Shown here piece after piece: positions 32,024-48,743 of a stretch of 64,000 nt of DNA. Under the pieces are notes generated by a model that was given only the letters and a program-made list of their open reading frames with translations, searched no databases and was not told where the DNA came from. Origin of the DNA: Perca fluviatilis (Eukaryota > Chordata > Actinopteri > Perciformes > Percidae); assembly GCF_010015445.1 (NCBI RefSeq), contig NC_053118.1, forward strand, positions 17,527,437-17,591,436. The letters are read 5' to 3'. Made by a program: the position numbers and the translations under genes. The number at the start of each line of letters is the position of its first letter. Positions within the stretch are counted from its first letter, which is position 1.

Positions 32024-33616
32024 TTAAACGTACAATATGTAACTTTCTGCTGCTAGGGGTCTCTCAACCAAAACAATGGACGGTAAAACTGGACTTTTGA
32101 TGATGTTGGGAAGTTGCGTGGAATTATGGGAGTTTTCAGTGTTAAACTTTGCTGCCAGTTAGAATGCATCAGTTCACGGACGAGTTTACCCATTCAAGTT
32201 TATTCACGTTACGTTTAGTAACGTTTATTCGTGTTATTCTAATAAAATAGCTGCAGTTTCCCCAACATAATTATGTTTTTCTTGATTAGATTTGTATTTG
32301 TAGCTGACCAGTTAGCTAGTGAGCCAGCAAGCTAACCGTAGCCAGCAGCTAAAACAAAAAATATTTCACATATCAATGTCACCTTTTGGATGGTTTCAAC
32401 ACCGGGGCGGACGGGGTTTATTGTAACGCTAGCTAGCTACTAAACGAGGCTGAGAGACAGGTGTGGGTGGGGATTGTCGGGGGAATCTCCGCGACAGCGA
32501 GGACGTTCGATGCCGGTTGTGCAGCAGCAGAACATCTCCCAGCTGCCCGGAATTATCTCCCCTTCACTTTTCAGTAATCTTAACTTTTCGTTTTGGTGCT
32601 TAACTCACCTTTTGTCTGGTTAATTTAGCTAACCGTAAAGACAGCTAAACGCGAAGGGGGGAGAAATTCGGCAGGGAGGAGATTTTCGGCACATACACCG
32701 GTAGCGCTATGGAGATGTAGCTAGCTAACGCGATGACCGCTGTTGTGACTCGGTGCTGGGTCTGATATGGTCCGTTTCCCGACGTTTCATTAAACTGCCA
32801 TTAGCGTCGTAAGCACCAGGCACTGGAGATAAGTTCTGGCCGGGGGGTTGCTATAATGAAAGTAGCTGGCTGATAGCTGACTGGTGGCTAACAATAGCTA
32901 GCTAGCTATATGTCCCGGGGCTGTTGTCAGCTTTCATCCCGACTGAGTCTCTCTGCGCCGGGGGAATGAGGCATTCAGACCGGGGTGTACTAGCTAGCTG
33001 GCTAAATTAGCATTAGATTAATCGTCTATCTATACAGCTAACGTTACTAGCTAGTGAAGTTATTATATATCGAAACAGTCATACTAAAAGTAACTTTATT
33101 AGCGTGTTGAACAATGTTGTAATGTTACCCACATAGCATTAGCATTAACATTAGCTACTTGTCAACTAGCACATTGTAGTAACGTTAAGCTGGTATCGAT
33201 ATTGAACTTTCAAAATAAATAAGGTCTCTGTTGTATTACTGTGATACAAAGTGAGATGTAATTAATCACAAAATTAATGGCAAAATTAATGGCCAAAATT
33301 AATGGCAAAAAAAGCAGTATTACGGTTACAAGTATTTTTTTTCTGTGACATTGTATGATTTACAATTACTCCTGAACGTATCATCTTCTGACGGAAGTTA
33401 GAGTAACTACACAGTGAAAGGTTATATGACGCCACTTACGGGCGACTAAAGGAAACGTCCCGTGTCTGAAAATAAAATAACAGATTTCTCTGGGTTTGAC
33501 ATTTGGTGGAAACATTTGGGATAGTGTAAGAACACAACTCATAAAAATATATATTAACATAGGTATGGTCGTTTTTAGACATTTTAAAGCAGAAACGTTA
33601 CATATTGTACCTTTAA
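32024..33616. mobile_element. 1.6-kb TTAA-flanked non-autonomous DNA transposon (piggyBac-like)
   Basis: Left end TTAA-ACGTACAATATGTAAC and right end (reverse complement) TTAA-AGGTACAATATGTAAC are inverted repeats of about 25 nt, continuing as TTTCTGCT on both sides. TTAA lies at 32024-32027 and 33613-33616, the target site of piggyBac-type transposases. No transposase ORF is present. The interior is unusual: a CpG-richer block (about 32400-32960) and many GCTAGC/TAACGTTA words. Confidence 0.75.
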
Positions 33617-34220
33617 GTTGAGTGTTTTATACCACATGAAGAATACAGTAGATAAATCTAATCATAATGGAGATAAAAAAGTAGCATGAGATAAGCTAGT
33701 CCTGCTAACAGCTAACTAGCTTATCAGGCTAACAGTAACTGTTGTCGCTGCAGCTTTTAACTCTTGTGGAATTCATGTGATTTCATGTGGTTAAGCTAGT
33801 TTTAATCACATATTTAAACATATTTGATTAACGATTAATTAGTTCAAAGCTGAAAGCTGACGAGACTTTAGATTTTTCACTATCTACAGTAAATTTATTT
33901 TATGTTAAGTCTGTGATAGTAATTAATAATCAGCATAAAAGGGAATACAATTTACAATTTCCTATACAGTTTGGCTAAGAGCCTTCAAACTCTGTCTCTT
34001 AGACAAAAGCAGTGATAGGGACTGTACACAGACTGAATAGTAGGAGGTAGGCCTATGTGCTATAGTTTTCTTTTAAATATTAAATTGGGTTTTGCACATA
34101 ATCTATATATAATTCTCATTCCTTTTAAACATCATATATATATTAAAATTATTAATTGTATGTACAGTATTAATTAAATGAATGTTCATCATGTAATGTG
34201 TTATTTACTGTAACTATGTC
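33617..34220. other. AT-rich spacer, nothing recognised
   Basis: AT-rich sequence with GCTAGTCCTGCTAACAGCTAAC words near 33700. No gene or bounded repeat was seen. Confidence 0.5.
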
Positions 34221-34290
34221 AGTTGTGGACCCCAGGAAGATTAGATGATTGCCATGGCATCCTCTAATGGGGGTCCTTTAAATAGACAGA
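34221..34290 (+). mobile_element. 3' tail fragment of an L2/CR1-group LINE
   Basis: GTGGACCCCAGGAAGA, a short stem region, then CTAATGGGGGTCC followed by AAATAGACAGATAAATA resembles the conserved hairpin and short-repeat tail of fish L2-type LINEs. Only the 3' end is present, as expected of 5'-truncated copies. Confidence 0.6.
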
Positions 34291-34984
34291 TAAATACACT
34301 TAAGGAAAGGGCCATGTATGCATTATGCTCTGTTTATGATGATATTGTATAAAGGGGAAACAGGAAAATAAGTTAGAAAAGTAAGTTGACACAACAAATA
34401 AGGGAATAGGAAATGCAGAAAAAAAACATACTTCTGCTAAACAAAATTATACAACTGGTGGCTTGTCACTGGAAAGTTACTAGGTTGAGTTTTCTGGATA
34501 ATCTTGCTTAGACAAAGTAACTTGTAGCTGCTGTTGAAGTGCCCTCCAGCAAGGCCTTTTTCTCCTGCTTTGGAGAGCTTATCTTTGTCTCTGTGTTTCT
34601 ATCTATGCTCATGGAGTGTAGGATCTTAAAGCAGGGCGTTGCAGGAAAATAAAACATCCTGCATGCTCTGCAAACGTTCCCTGGTCAAATAAAGAAATAC
34701 TAGGAGGGAAAGTAGGCTATTGTGTTTGCGCAACTGTTATCTGGTCCGTCATTTTTACTTATCTGACATAAATCACCAAATAAACCATTAATAAACGCTC
34801 ATTTCTAATGGTGTTGCAGCTTTAAATCAAAAGATCATTAGATTATAAGGCTTGTTTGAGGGAAAACCCTGTCTGCATGCAGCCTGCACCATGAGCAGAG
34901 CAGAGGGGGAGGAGGCTATCAAATGCGTCACATGAAGGCTGTTCTCTGCAGACAGGGCGTCATAATCAATGACCAAACACAGCA

Positions 34985-35022
34985 GCCAATCACAGGGCGC
35001 ATGCTAATAAGGAGGTTTTAAA
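34985..35022 (+). promoter_or_regulatory. tent5b: TENT5B core promoter: CCAAT box and TATA-like motif
   Basis: GCCAATCACAG (CCAAT at 34986-34990) is followed about 26 nt later by TTTTAAA (35016-35022), with the TENT5B start codon about 250 nt downstream. The spacing suits transcription starting near 35045. Inferred from motifs only. Confidence 0.5.
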
Positions 35023-35275
35023 CCCTCTGATGAATAGGCTCTTTGCAGACTGACCGGATTTTAGCGGCACTCACCGGAGGAAACGACTGAACCCACTCTC
35101 TGACTCAACTAAGTTTTTCTACTCTTCACCACTACATTACTGATCGGAGCTCCTCACCGCTGACATCCACAGGAATATCTCTCTTGTGTTGAAGAGATAA
35201 GAGCTCAGTTGAGAGAAAGCGCTGATTCACATTCTGCAGATTAGTATTTTTTTTTTTGTGCAAGTTAACATCGCC

Positions 35276-39310
<4,035 letters not shown>

Positions 39311-39830
39311 ACTGGCTGTGGGAAGAGCAGAAGTGTCTCAACCGCTCTTTATCTTTTCAAAGGAAGGGGACTGGGAAAAAAAAGAAAAAAGAAACCTATT
39401 TTTGCCAAATGTGACTTGACTAAAACAATCCTGTGCTGCTGTACATCTGATTGAGCCAACGCATACATTTTTCTCACTTGTATTGTCTTGCAAAACATCT
39501 GTAAGATTGCTGGTCATTTCTGAGATGTAGTAGTATTAAAATCTTTATTAAGCTTTTATATATGTCAAAAATACATTTTTATGGAAACACACATTGAAGC
39601 TGGTGTTATTTTCATACTCTGGCTTTATTTTCTTTTTTAATTACATACTGGACCAAAGATGTATTTGTTGTTCAGAAAGGGAATGTTGTTATGATTCCAA
39701 GTGCCTAAAATGAACCATGAAAAACATCTGTAAAATGAGAACTGTGCATTCAGTGTTTTCTAGATTACTCTGTCTCTCTTTTCAGGAACAGAAGCATTCA
39801 TTTTTGTGAGATTAAAAAAAGGAAAAACTA
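39311..39830 (+). other. tent5b: TENT5B 3' untranslated region
   Basis: Non-coding sequence after the stop. Variant signals ATTAAA occur at 39535-39540 and 39811-39816. No canonical AATAAA was found nearby, so the transcript end is uncertain. Confidence 0.5.
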
Positions 39831-40964
39831 CAGTTTTTTGTATGGTGGTTATTTTATTTTAACCGTTGCCTACAATGATTGGTGATCTTTTAATCTTCGG
39901 TTCTAAGGGCTGCAGTTAGTTTAAACTGGTAATTATCGGAACTGCTTCCCCATTCACACAGTCGACTTGTATGTTCTCACGTGGCCGTCATAAACGGCAG
40001 GTTTTTTGTAGCTTTGACTCACACTTTTGTCCTATCTTGCTATGGATGCATGGGATGGATGAGAGGTAGTTTATCCTACACTTTGATAAGCTGATGACAA
40101 CAAGGTGGCCCATTTCCAGTAATGAGGCCCATTGAAATGCATATACTGATGGCCGGAGTGAGTTGCATTTGTTAAACTGGGGCTGAGGATCCATTACAAT
40201 CTGAGGACATGAACCATAAGGAGGCTTTTCTAAAGCACAATGGCTTCTCTCTCCTCTGTGATACTAAATCTTTTTAACAAAGACTGGCCTGTTCTCCCAC
40301 CCATGTTACCATTGGAAACCCAGCCCTGTTTGCTTGACTAGATTCCATATCCATGTCATTTCGTCTGAGTCAAAATCAAAAATCTTTACAGGCATAGCTA
40401 GAATGGTAAAGTTTGTTAAAAGACCGGATGGTTGAAACAACACAGCTCAGATTATTAGCAGACCTCGGATCTTCACAAGCCTTGCTAGTTACATTTGGGC
40501 CAATATTTACATCCGCTCTACAAAGTGAGAATAAAAAAAAATACTTTTCCACATTCAACTCTAACTAGTTATTTAAGTTGGGTGTGAAAGACCATATTAG
40601 AAATGCGATGTAATTGAAGTCTTTATATACACTGCGTTATCTTTTGTATAAATATGTTAAATACAGAGTTAGTTGGAACAGTCAGTAATGTAGGACTGTC
40701 AATGTTTCTAATATGACATTCTTTCACTCTGTGTTATATTATCTTGCACTCTTGCACTTGCATTCCTATGGAATAATACTTATTTTGTGGTAATGTGATT
40801 AAACAAAGCTTTATTTGGAATATGCATAACCCTTTTCCCCCTTCTCTCTCTCTCTGCACACAAGCCAGTCATCAAGCCATTACCTCCTTCCTTCAAGAAC
40901 CTGCACCGACAGCCACTCCCCACTGGATCGTTGTGCCATTCACGTTTTGTCAATGTGCCCCGCT

Positions 40965-41205
40965 TCCAGCTCAACTCAGTCACTTTGCTTGCCTGTCTAG
41001 TTATAGTCCAGTTAGCTTGTTCACCTGCCTAACACCTGTTCTCCTTGTCTCTAGGATTACTTGCCTGCTTGGCCGCCTCACCAGTCCACCAAGCCCGCCA
41101 GCCACCTCAGGATTCCTTTAGCCAAGCCTACTCCCGGATTACTTCCCCTCTGCCAGCCAACATCTCACCTGCTTAACACAATAAAAGACTTTGTGACAAA
41201 TTAAA
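40965..41205 (+). repeat. Possible dispersed repeat with C/T-rich body and AATAAA end
   Basis: A Pro/Cys-codon-like C-rich stretch (CACCTGCCTAACACCTG, CAGTCCACCAAGCCCGCCAG) ends in CACAATAAAAGACTTTGTGACA. The composition and ending resemble LTR or retroposon 3' ends in fish. No partner repeat was seen, so the identity is open. Confidence 0.35.
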
Positions 41206-41690
41206 GGGGCACTCCACCAATTGTACATACAAATATTTAGTTTAATTGCCATATGGAGTGCTACTCAGTTTACAGAAACCGTTGTGTGATGTCCTCTGTG
41301 GCTCTAAAGGAGCTTTCTTAAGTCTGAGATAATTTGTTTGTAATTTTGAACCTCAGTTTGAGACTAAAAATTCTTAACAAGATGCTTTTGTTGCAAACTG
41401 ATGGCATTATTTTCTTTATACGACTCCTGTGAGTCCCCAACTTCACGAGAGTGCAATACTAAATCAGTGGAGCAACTTTTTAATCAATTTACCAAAACCA
41501 CCCAACAGTGAACATGAGGTTTTTGGAGCACCTCGGCATCCACTTGCACAGCTTGTTTACGTTTACAAGTTGAAGCAACTTTTTAATCTACAGTACAGTA
41601 CAGTTATAGTTAGTGCTTGAAGATTTAGATTTATACAAAATAATAAGTGCTCTAATGGCCCCAGGGAGTCCTCTATATTTGTAACTTTTT
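41200..41690 (+). repeat. Possible TTAA-type dispersed element
   Basis: Begins AATTAAAGGGGCACTCCACC, a start I recall from abundant fish DNA-element relics. The right end was not located, so the limit given is approximate. Confidence 0.35.
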
Positions 41691-43720
41691 GAGTGTATAA
41701 TTGATAAGCTGCTTCATTTCTTTCTGCTGAACAACAGCTTCCTAATGGGCTTTTCCAATTGACCAGCCTCCACTGAGCCTTATAGTTTATGGAAACTTAC
41801 AGCAATTATCTTTTATTCATTGACTACATCTGTAGTTGGTTTATTTTTATTTGATTAGGACAATGCACATGTAAATGCACCAGTGTTAGCCAGTTTTCAA
41901 CTGTAGTCCTAGTAGTAATAAGAGGATGTTGCTTCAACAAATGATAAAAAATGTTTGGAGAACATTGAAATATTATGTGAGCTGTGGGGCACAATTCAGC
42001 ATTAAACATACTGGAAATGATTTCTTGCTGGTTTGAGGCCAACATTTTAAATCCAACATCCTGGTAATCTGTCATGATCTATGGCTCTGCTTGTTTTGGC
42101 ACAATATCCAAGTGTTATGTGCCGTTGTTCCTTTTGTGCTGCGTGTGTTTTTCAAGTGTTTAGCATCTCAGGGTGTCCTTGTATAGCCTTCTTATAATGT
42201 TTACACATAAGTTGAGCTGAAATATAATATTTTTATGGTCAATATTAATTCTTAGGACTGGTGCATTTAAGACATACAAGATAGCTTTACTGCAACCCTG
42301 ATCTCATATTTAAAAACACCAGTATGAATAAAGAAATGTTTTCACTTCATTGCTGATAGATTTAACAGAAAAACAAGTAGAAGTAGAACAGATACAGTTG
42401 ATTCAATTTTTTTTATCAACTACCATGTCTAGAGGACAGGTAGGAATTGTATCCCTGGGATGATAGTGTAAGATTTCTCAGACATCTAATTTGGGCTTTA
42501 ATTTGGAGAGTATGTGTGTGGGCTGAGGTTCTGTGCACACGTCTGTGTGAAAACAGGGTGATGACAGGACAGAGACGCAGTAATGACAGAGATTTCACAA
42601 TTTCTTGCCACAACACAAATCAAACTCACCCTGTCCTGGTATCTGTGCTATTACCTCTTTTGAAAAAGGGTTTATTCACCCAAGGGAGCGATTATGATGT
42701 CCCACTTACCCATTATCCATGGGGCGCTTGTCACTTTGCGCCTCTGTTTGGTGCATACTTTCTATCTATGTTGTCTCCCCTGATGCAAGACCAACTGTTA
42801 AGACTCAATACAGCTCACACTGTTCTGAGTCAGGAAATGGAGATGTTTTAAATTAAGCTGTACTTGGGGAGCACATGACTTTGTGGATGTGACATCATCC
42901 TGAGGGTGCAAAGGGAAAACACATGTCTTAGCTGGACTAAATGATTGGAGCAAGCTGACATTGCAGCTACAGCTGGAGGCGATGTGTGTGTCGTCGTCTG
43001 TGTGTTGCTGTGTTGCCGGGGTACGGCACTGAGAAATGTCCACATGTTCTTCATGAGTCAAAAGAGTCCAAACAACTGTGGCATAGCTATCTCCAGGTGT
43101 ATTATGGTATATAGAGGAAACCCACACTTATAAACCATGAAGCCTGCAGCCATGAGTGCTATAAATCACAAGTTGCTGTTGTCAGGTAAAAACCTTGTAT
43201 CTCCAAAATGTAAACTTTTAGGCTTTTTGACATAATTTAAAAGGGGTTGAAAGGGTTGTGAGCATACAGAGAGGCAATGTTTTCCCATGATAGTATTGAA
43301 ACCATGACAGCAACAAAGTAATACATGCTTTTTGGCCTGGATACACTAAATCTTTGTTCCATTAAGTAAGAGGTCATAGAGTCCATGGAAGGGCTCTTGG
43401 TTGGATAAAAAAACAATATAGCCTACATGTACCAGTGGTGGAATGGTAACAAACTACATTCCAATCACTCTGGCTTATTAGACCTCAAATCTGTAAATTG
43501 GGTGCAGCTATGCTGAGTTTTACATGATGTCGTGTCACCAAACTCTAAGATTGATGATGATGATAAATAAGATTGAAAACGGGGTAAGTTGTCCCGCCCT
43601 GCAGGTACAACAAAACAACTGACATTTGCAAGAAAAGTCAAATCAAGTGCATTTTGTGCACACAAACACGCACAAGGACATGTACACACAGATAGAGGAA
43701 CAAATACATAAACACTATGT

Positions 43721-43730
<10 letters not shown>

Positions 43731-43797
<67 letters not shown>
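43731..43797. repeat. (CA)n microsatellite
   Basis: About 33 pure CA units. Confidence 0.97.
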
Positions 43798-43799
<2 letters not shown>

Positions 43800-44135
43800 A
43801 ACACACCCATGTAATTAATAATAATAATAATAACAGAAATGATGATTTGTTACAACCTCTTTTAAGCAGAATAGCCTAACCTGGGACCGTCTTATCTAGA
43901 AATTATATATGCAACTCATGTTACTGTAACCTGTTAAAAAGTTTTTTTTTGCATTGTCCTAATAAACTAATAAATAAAAAAATTAAAAAATGTGCTCATG
44001 CCTACACAGACACAGTCCTTAGAAGAGGTCTATTAGGCAACATAAGTGAAAACACCTGTGTGGGTGGACTGTGGGTGTGCATGGGCTTTAAGATTTTACA
44101 TACAAAATGTATAATCATTTTGTCAAAATGTGATG

Positions 44136-44136
<1 letters not shown>

Positions 44137-44193
<57 letters not shown>
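44137..44193. repeat. (ATT)n microsatellite
   Basis: About 19 tandem TTA units. A poly-Leu or poly-Asn frame through it is a repeat artefact. Confidence 0.97.
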
Positions 44194-44494
44194 AATTAAA
44201 CTATGACACACTATAACACAGTGAAATAACTAGAATTACAACATATTATATTTTAATGCATCAGAAGTAATACCAGTAAAAAATATAACAGTGACAGGGT
44301 TCACTCTGCATCTGATAGTACTTATGCCCTTTTACTTAAGTAATAAATTAAATTAATACATTTAAATGTATGACTTTTACTTACTTACTCTTACTACTGT
44401 GGTATTGTTACACTGACTTACACTGTGGTATTGTTACACTAAGTCATGTAATATTTCTTCTATAATTTACATCACATAAAATAATCTATCACTT

Positions 44495-44665
44495 AAAGGA
44501 ATAGTTACAGCACATATCTCTTAACAAAACCACATCTTCTGTTTCAAGCTTTAAATGTGATGGTAGGAAACATTTAGAACGTTAGAGAAACCCAGGATAG
44601 CTGTTTCCCATGCCTCCAGTCTTTGTGCTAAGCTAAGTTAGGCTAATCAACTTTTGGCACTAGTG
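44495..44665. repeat. Fragment of a common fish DNA-element repeat
   Basis: Contains GGATAGCTGTTTCCC, CCTCCAGTCTTTGTGCTAAG and CTAAGTTAGGCTAATC. I recall these words, in this order, from a very abundant TTAA-type element in percomorph genomes. The ends are eroded. Confidence 0.5.
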
Positions 44666-45155
44666 TCATTTTAGTGTCAGTAAATCACATTTTAATGAGA
44701 AGTACATTTGTTAAGATGAAACATCATTTCAACCCCAAACAGCAGACTTGAGTTGAGCAGAGAGTTAAACAGAACAGAAGAAGATGCAGCTGGACACTAG
44801 TTTGACTCAAGCTGTGAATCACCAGACCAATGTGTGTGTGTGTGTGTGTGTGTTGTTTGTTTGTTCACATCCATGTGTCTGCTAATTTAGAAAGTGATGT
44901 CATGATGGCCGAATGGAACATGCTAGAAAATGCCAGCACAAAGTATGGACAGGACTATCTCTACTGGGGCGGTGGAGGCAACGGGTGGGGTAATTTGAGG
45001 TGGTGGATGGGTATGTCTGTGTGTGTGTGTGTTGGGGTACCAAAATAGCCTGCAGGAGAGAAATAGAATCTGTTATTTTACTTCAGAGTTCAGGGAGCAT
45101 GGGGGTGTTACCACAGATCCAAACTGCTGCTGGAGAGGCAAAAAAAAGTGTGAGA

Positions 45156-45257
<102 letters not shown>

Positions 45258-45958
45258 GGGAGCCAGCACTGAGCATTCCTGGCATTACAGCCCCCTGACA
45301 AACAATCCTAACTTTATCCAGTGAGCCTCGCCAACTGAATGGCTGCAGTGTGTAGAGTATACCCACTGAGGGGGGCAGTGCCCAGCCCGATCCTGTCCCC
45401 ATCCAAACACTGTAATGTCTGAGGTGCAACTGTCAACTCAGTGTCTGCAATCCTATAATCTTAAGTGTTTGCAAGTAGCCAAATTATTTTTGTACTTTTC
45501 ATTTGATAGTTATTCTTATTATTAAAGTACGGCCTTTTCATGGTCCTTAGATTTATACATCAAAACATGTTCATAAATTCTGCCAGATACATAAGCACAC
45601 ATGTCTGCTTTTATAAAGGAAAAATGTTCTGTTAGCTGGGATTAGAAAGATTCAAAATCAGAAAATAACATCCGCCTTGTTCGACTATAAAAGATTTTAT
45701 GGGAACACTACAACTCAACACCCTCCACTCTGTGGCAACTACGATTGCTAACTATTGCCTGTTTGTTTTTTACCATTATACACCCACACAGACACATGTA
45801 TAAACTCTGCATTATATTATATAAAAAACTAAAATATTTTTATTATTACTAATATCATTATTACTTATCATTACTAACATGAAGGTAATGTAGCAGAGAT
45901 TAAAGTTCATTTTTGACCTGGCAAAACAATCACATCAAAACTTCAAGGGCAGAAGTGT

Positions 45959-46874
45959 TTAAAGTGATGGTTCGGAGCAATTCCTTTGCACCATGACCTC
46001 GAGCCAAACACCCCCCCAGAAGCTTTTTTTCACCTGGGTCTAACATTGGGAGAGTTAGCGTAGAGTAGCGTTATCAGCTGAATAGCTTAGTGCAGGGGCT
46101 AACGGACCCACGTTTGTATCTCGTAAATTACCCCACTAATAATGCACGAAATGATACCAAACGTCTACAAGTAGTACAAATAGGTTATGCTCTCATAAAA
46201 CGATGGATTGGAAAGTTTGTAAGTACACCAGAAGTTTATGTAAATAACACTTGCCTGCTAGCGTCTGCTCTCTGCTGTTGTTGCTGCTGCTGTAAGACGA
46301 GTGGTTAGGGACATCTACAAATTACATCACCGAAAAAAGATGCAACAAAAATATTTATTAATTTTACTTTTTTTTTTAAAGTAAGTGCTGTAGTATAACT
46401 AGCAGGAGACAAGTAATTATTGAGGTAAGTTTGGAGACATTACCTTATTTAATCATTGAATTAATAAATATTTTTGTTGTAACTCTTTTCGGTGTAGTAA
46501 TTTGTAGACGGCCCTAAGCACTCATCTAACTGCAGGTAGCAGCAGCAGCAACAACAGAGAGCTGAAGCCAGCAGGCAAGTGTTCATAAACTTCTGGTGTA
46601 CTTACAAACTTTCCAATCCATCGTTTTATGAGTGCATAACCTATTTGTACTACTTGTAGACGTTTGGTATCATTTCGGGCATTATTAGTGGGGTCATTTA
46701 CGAGATACAAACGTGGGTCCGTTAGCCCCTGCGCTAAGCTATTCAGCTGATAACGCTACTCTAGCTAACTCTCCCAATGTTCGGCCCAGGTGAAAAAAGC
46801 TTCTGGGGGGGTGTTTGGCTCGAGGTCATGGTGCAAAGGACCCTAGGGTGAATTACTCCGAACCATCACTTTAA
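45959..46874. mobile_element. Foldback (near-palindromic) TTAA-flanked DNA element
   Basis: Two arms of about 400 nt are inverted copies around a centre near 46360-46440. The left arm starts TTAA-AGTGATGGTTCGGAG (45959); the right arm ends CTCCGAACCATCACT-TTAA (46874) with one extra T before CCG. Matching inner words include ACGTTTGTATCTCGTAAAT, CGATGGATTGGAAAGTTTGT and CTGTTGTTGCTGCTGC. The same peptide can be read from both arms on opposite strands, which confirms the symmetry. TTAA at both ends suggests a piggyBac-type target duplication. No transposase is encoded. Confidence 0.85.
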
Positions 46875-47044
46875 ATTAATTAAACAGTGTGTTTATTTTT
46901 AACCTAAGCTGCAAACATTAGCGTGTTCGGCTAACTAGGTAACTGCACCACAGTAGTAACAATGCGTTTTTTCCAATGTCAAAGAGCATGTTATTAGCTA
47001 ACTTGATTATTTTGTGGGATTGCAGGTGACGTAGTATTTCAGAG

Positions 47045-47285
47045 TTTGGAGCAAAGGCGTGACTTTGGGTTCAACATTGGGGGAGTTGAGAGCTCCACTT
47101 GTGAGCAAAAAATAAATAAATTTAAATTTTGAGCATATCAAAGACTTGGTGATTGTTTCTGCAACAATTTGTGCCTTTTCTGCATCATGGTGCAATACAT
47201 TTTTTTGGAGGGGTTGGACTGACCAGTTTTGATAATTGGGGGGGTTGAAGCCCCCCCATCCCCCCTGTAAATTACGCCTATGGTT
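47045..47285. repeat. Dispersed repeat with poly-G/poly-C ends
   Basis: Left side AAAGGCGTGACTTTGGGTT with CATTGGGGGAG; right side GGGGGGGTTGAAGCCCCCCC, then CCCTGTAAATTACGCCTATG. The outer ends are partly complementary (AGGCGT.A.TTT), suggesting an eroded inverted-repeat DNA element. I recall the right-hand segment from many fish sequences. Confidence 0.5.
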
Positions 47286-47551
47286 TGGAGTAATGATAGC
47301 AGCCCTCATTCTCAAATTCTTTTCTGTTGTTAAAGGAAAGCCACACTGTTTGAAAATACAAACATTAAAGCATACATCTAATCACTGGGTTGCTTTGGCA
47401 TAAGCTAGCTAACTACAGCTGAAAATCCATTGTCAGTGAAGGCTAAAAATTAAAAGATTGCTTTTATTTACTTCATTGTGAAATTTAACATCCATTGTTT
47501 CATAAATTCCTGAGGATTTGAGATGGTAAATCTGCCACTGTTATTGGCAGT

Positions 47552-47589
47552 ATCTGGCACAGCAAACTGTATTGTTTGCTGTGCCAGAT
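47552..47589. repeat. Perfect 16-bp inverted repeat with 6-nt loop
   Basis: ATCTGGCACAGCAAAC, loop TGTATT, GTTTGCTGTGCCAGAT. The stem is perfect and not simple-sequence. It could be a small hairpin RNA, a protein-binding palindrome or a transposon scar; nothing nearby decides. Confidence 0.6.
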
Positions 47590-48743
47590 GGGAAAGAAAG
47601 CTTGACAGACATAGCGTCAGTAACTAAGGGGGTTAATGTAGAGCTAACAGGTTAGCTTTTTCTGAGCTTTATAAGGATAAGCAGAGATTAATGGATTCTT
47701 GATCCTCTGTTTTCAAGACCAAGAATTATTTACATAACAATTTCATATTTTACATGCCACTAAGTATACCTTGTGGTGACATTGTTTTAGTCAATAGTAA
47801 CGTTCCCTTCCAGGACATATCCAGAAAAGTAATCTGGTTTTCCGAGGTGCGCTTAAGTTATTTATGGATGTGAAATCCTCCTCTGGACCCTTTCTCACCA
47901 ATGTGGATCCCATCCCCAAGGCCCTTTTCACTGATGTCCCCCTTCCTGCATTCCTGGAGCAGGACAGGAAGTGTAATGTTGAGAGAAGGGCTTAGTTGTG
48001 CTCTTCATCAACACTGCTGGAGAGTGGATTGTAGAAGATGGTTGGGTGATGGCATTGAGTCAAGCTTGAAGACTTAGGGCCAATCTGATGTGGGTTTGTT
48101 TACTCAGAGCCCAGTAAAAGTCACTGTTGCACATTTTGAGCTTTCCACATGTTTTAGAGCTGCTCTTCACCCCCGCCGTCAGCTGGCTGCTTAACCCCCC
48201 ACAAGCTACCTCCTGCTGCGAGTGACTGGGGTTGTTGGCTACCAACTCACTGAACACATAGCTCAATCTGGTTATAATAACTCCATGGCTTTGTGTTGAT
48301 ATTAATCCTAGCTAAATCATTAAACGCTCCATGTCTTGATGTTGCTCCAAGGTAATTGGAGAGCTTTTGAGGATGGCAATTTCCCTACTCAAAACCAACA
48401 ACTTCTGTCAAACTGCATTTCTTCTCCATCTGCAGCTGAGATCAGATGGAAAATCAGGCCTCATAAAAACACATAAATCAATGATTTGTTTTGCCAGTGT
48501 AAATTTCATAAACTTTTGCTCCTAGATATGTCCCCCAACATCAGCTATCAGGGAACTGTCAAAAAAATCATGGCAGGCTCTACAAAACATTTGTGACTTT
48601 GACTTTTTCACCTCTATTTCAGATCTAAACTGTAAACAAAATGTCAGTGCTGTTATGACATTCAAAGTCAGTATACACTGCTGATGGACTATCTTTTGTG
48701 TGGGAATTCAGCAGCATTTTGTAAATTAGAATATAAAAATGCA

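Noticed and set aside
46090..46710. Two similar short proteins on opposite strands (46090-46308 + and 46522-46710 -)
   Set aside because: They are the two arms of one foldback element read in opposite directions, not duplicated genes.
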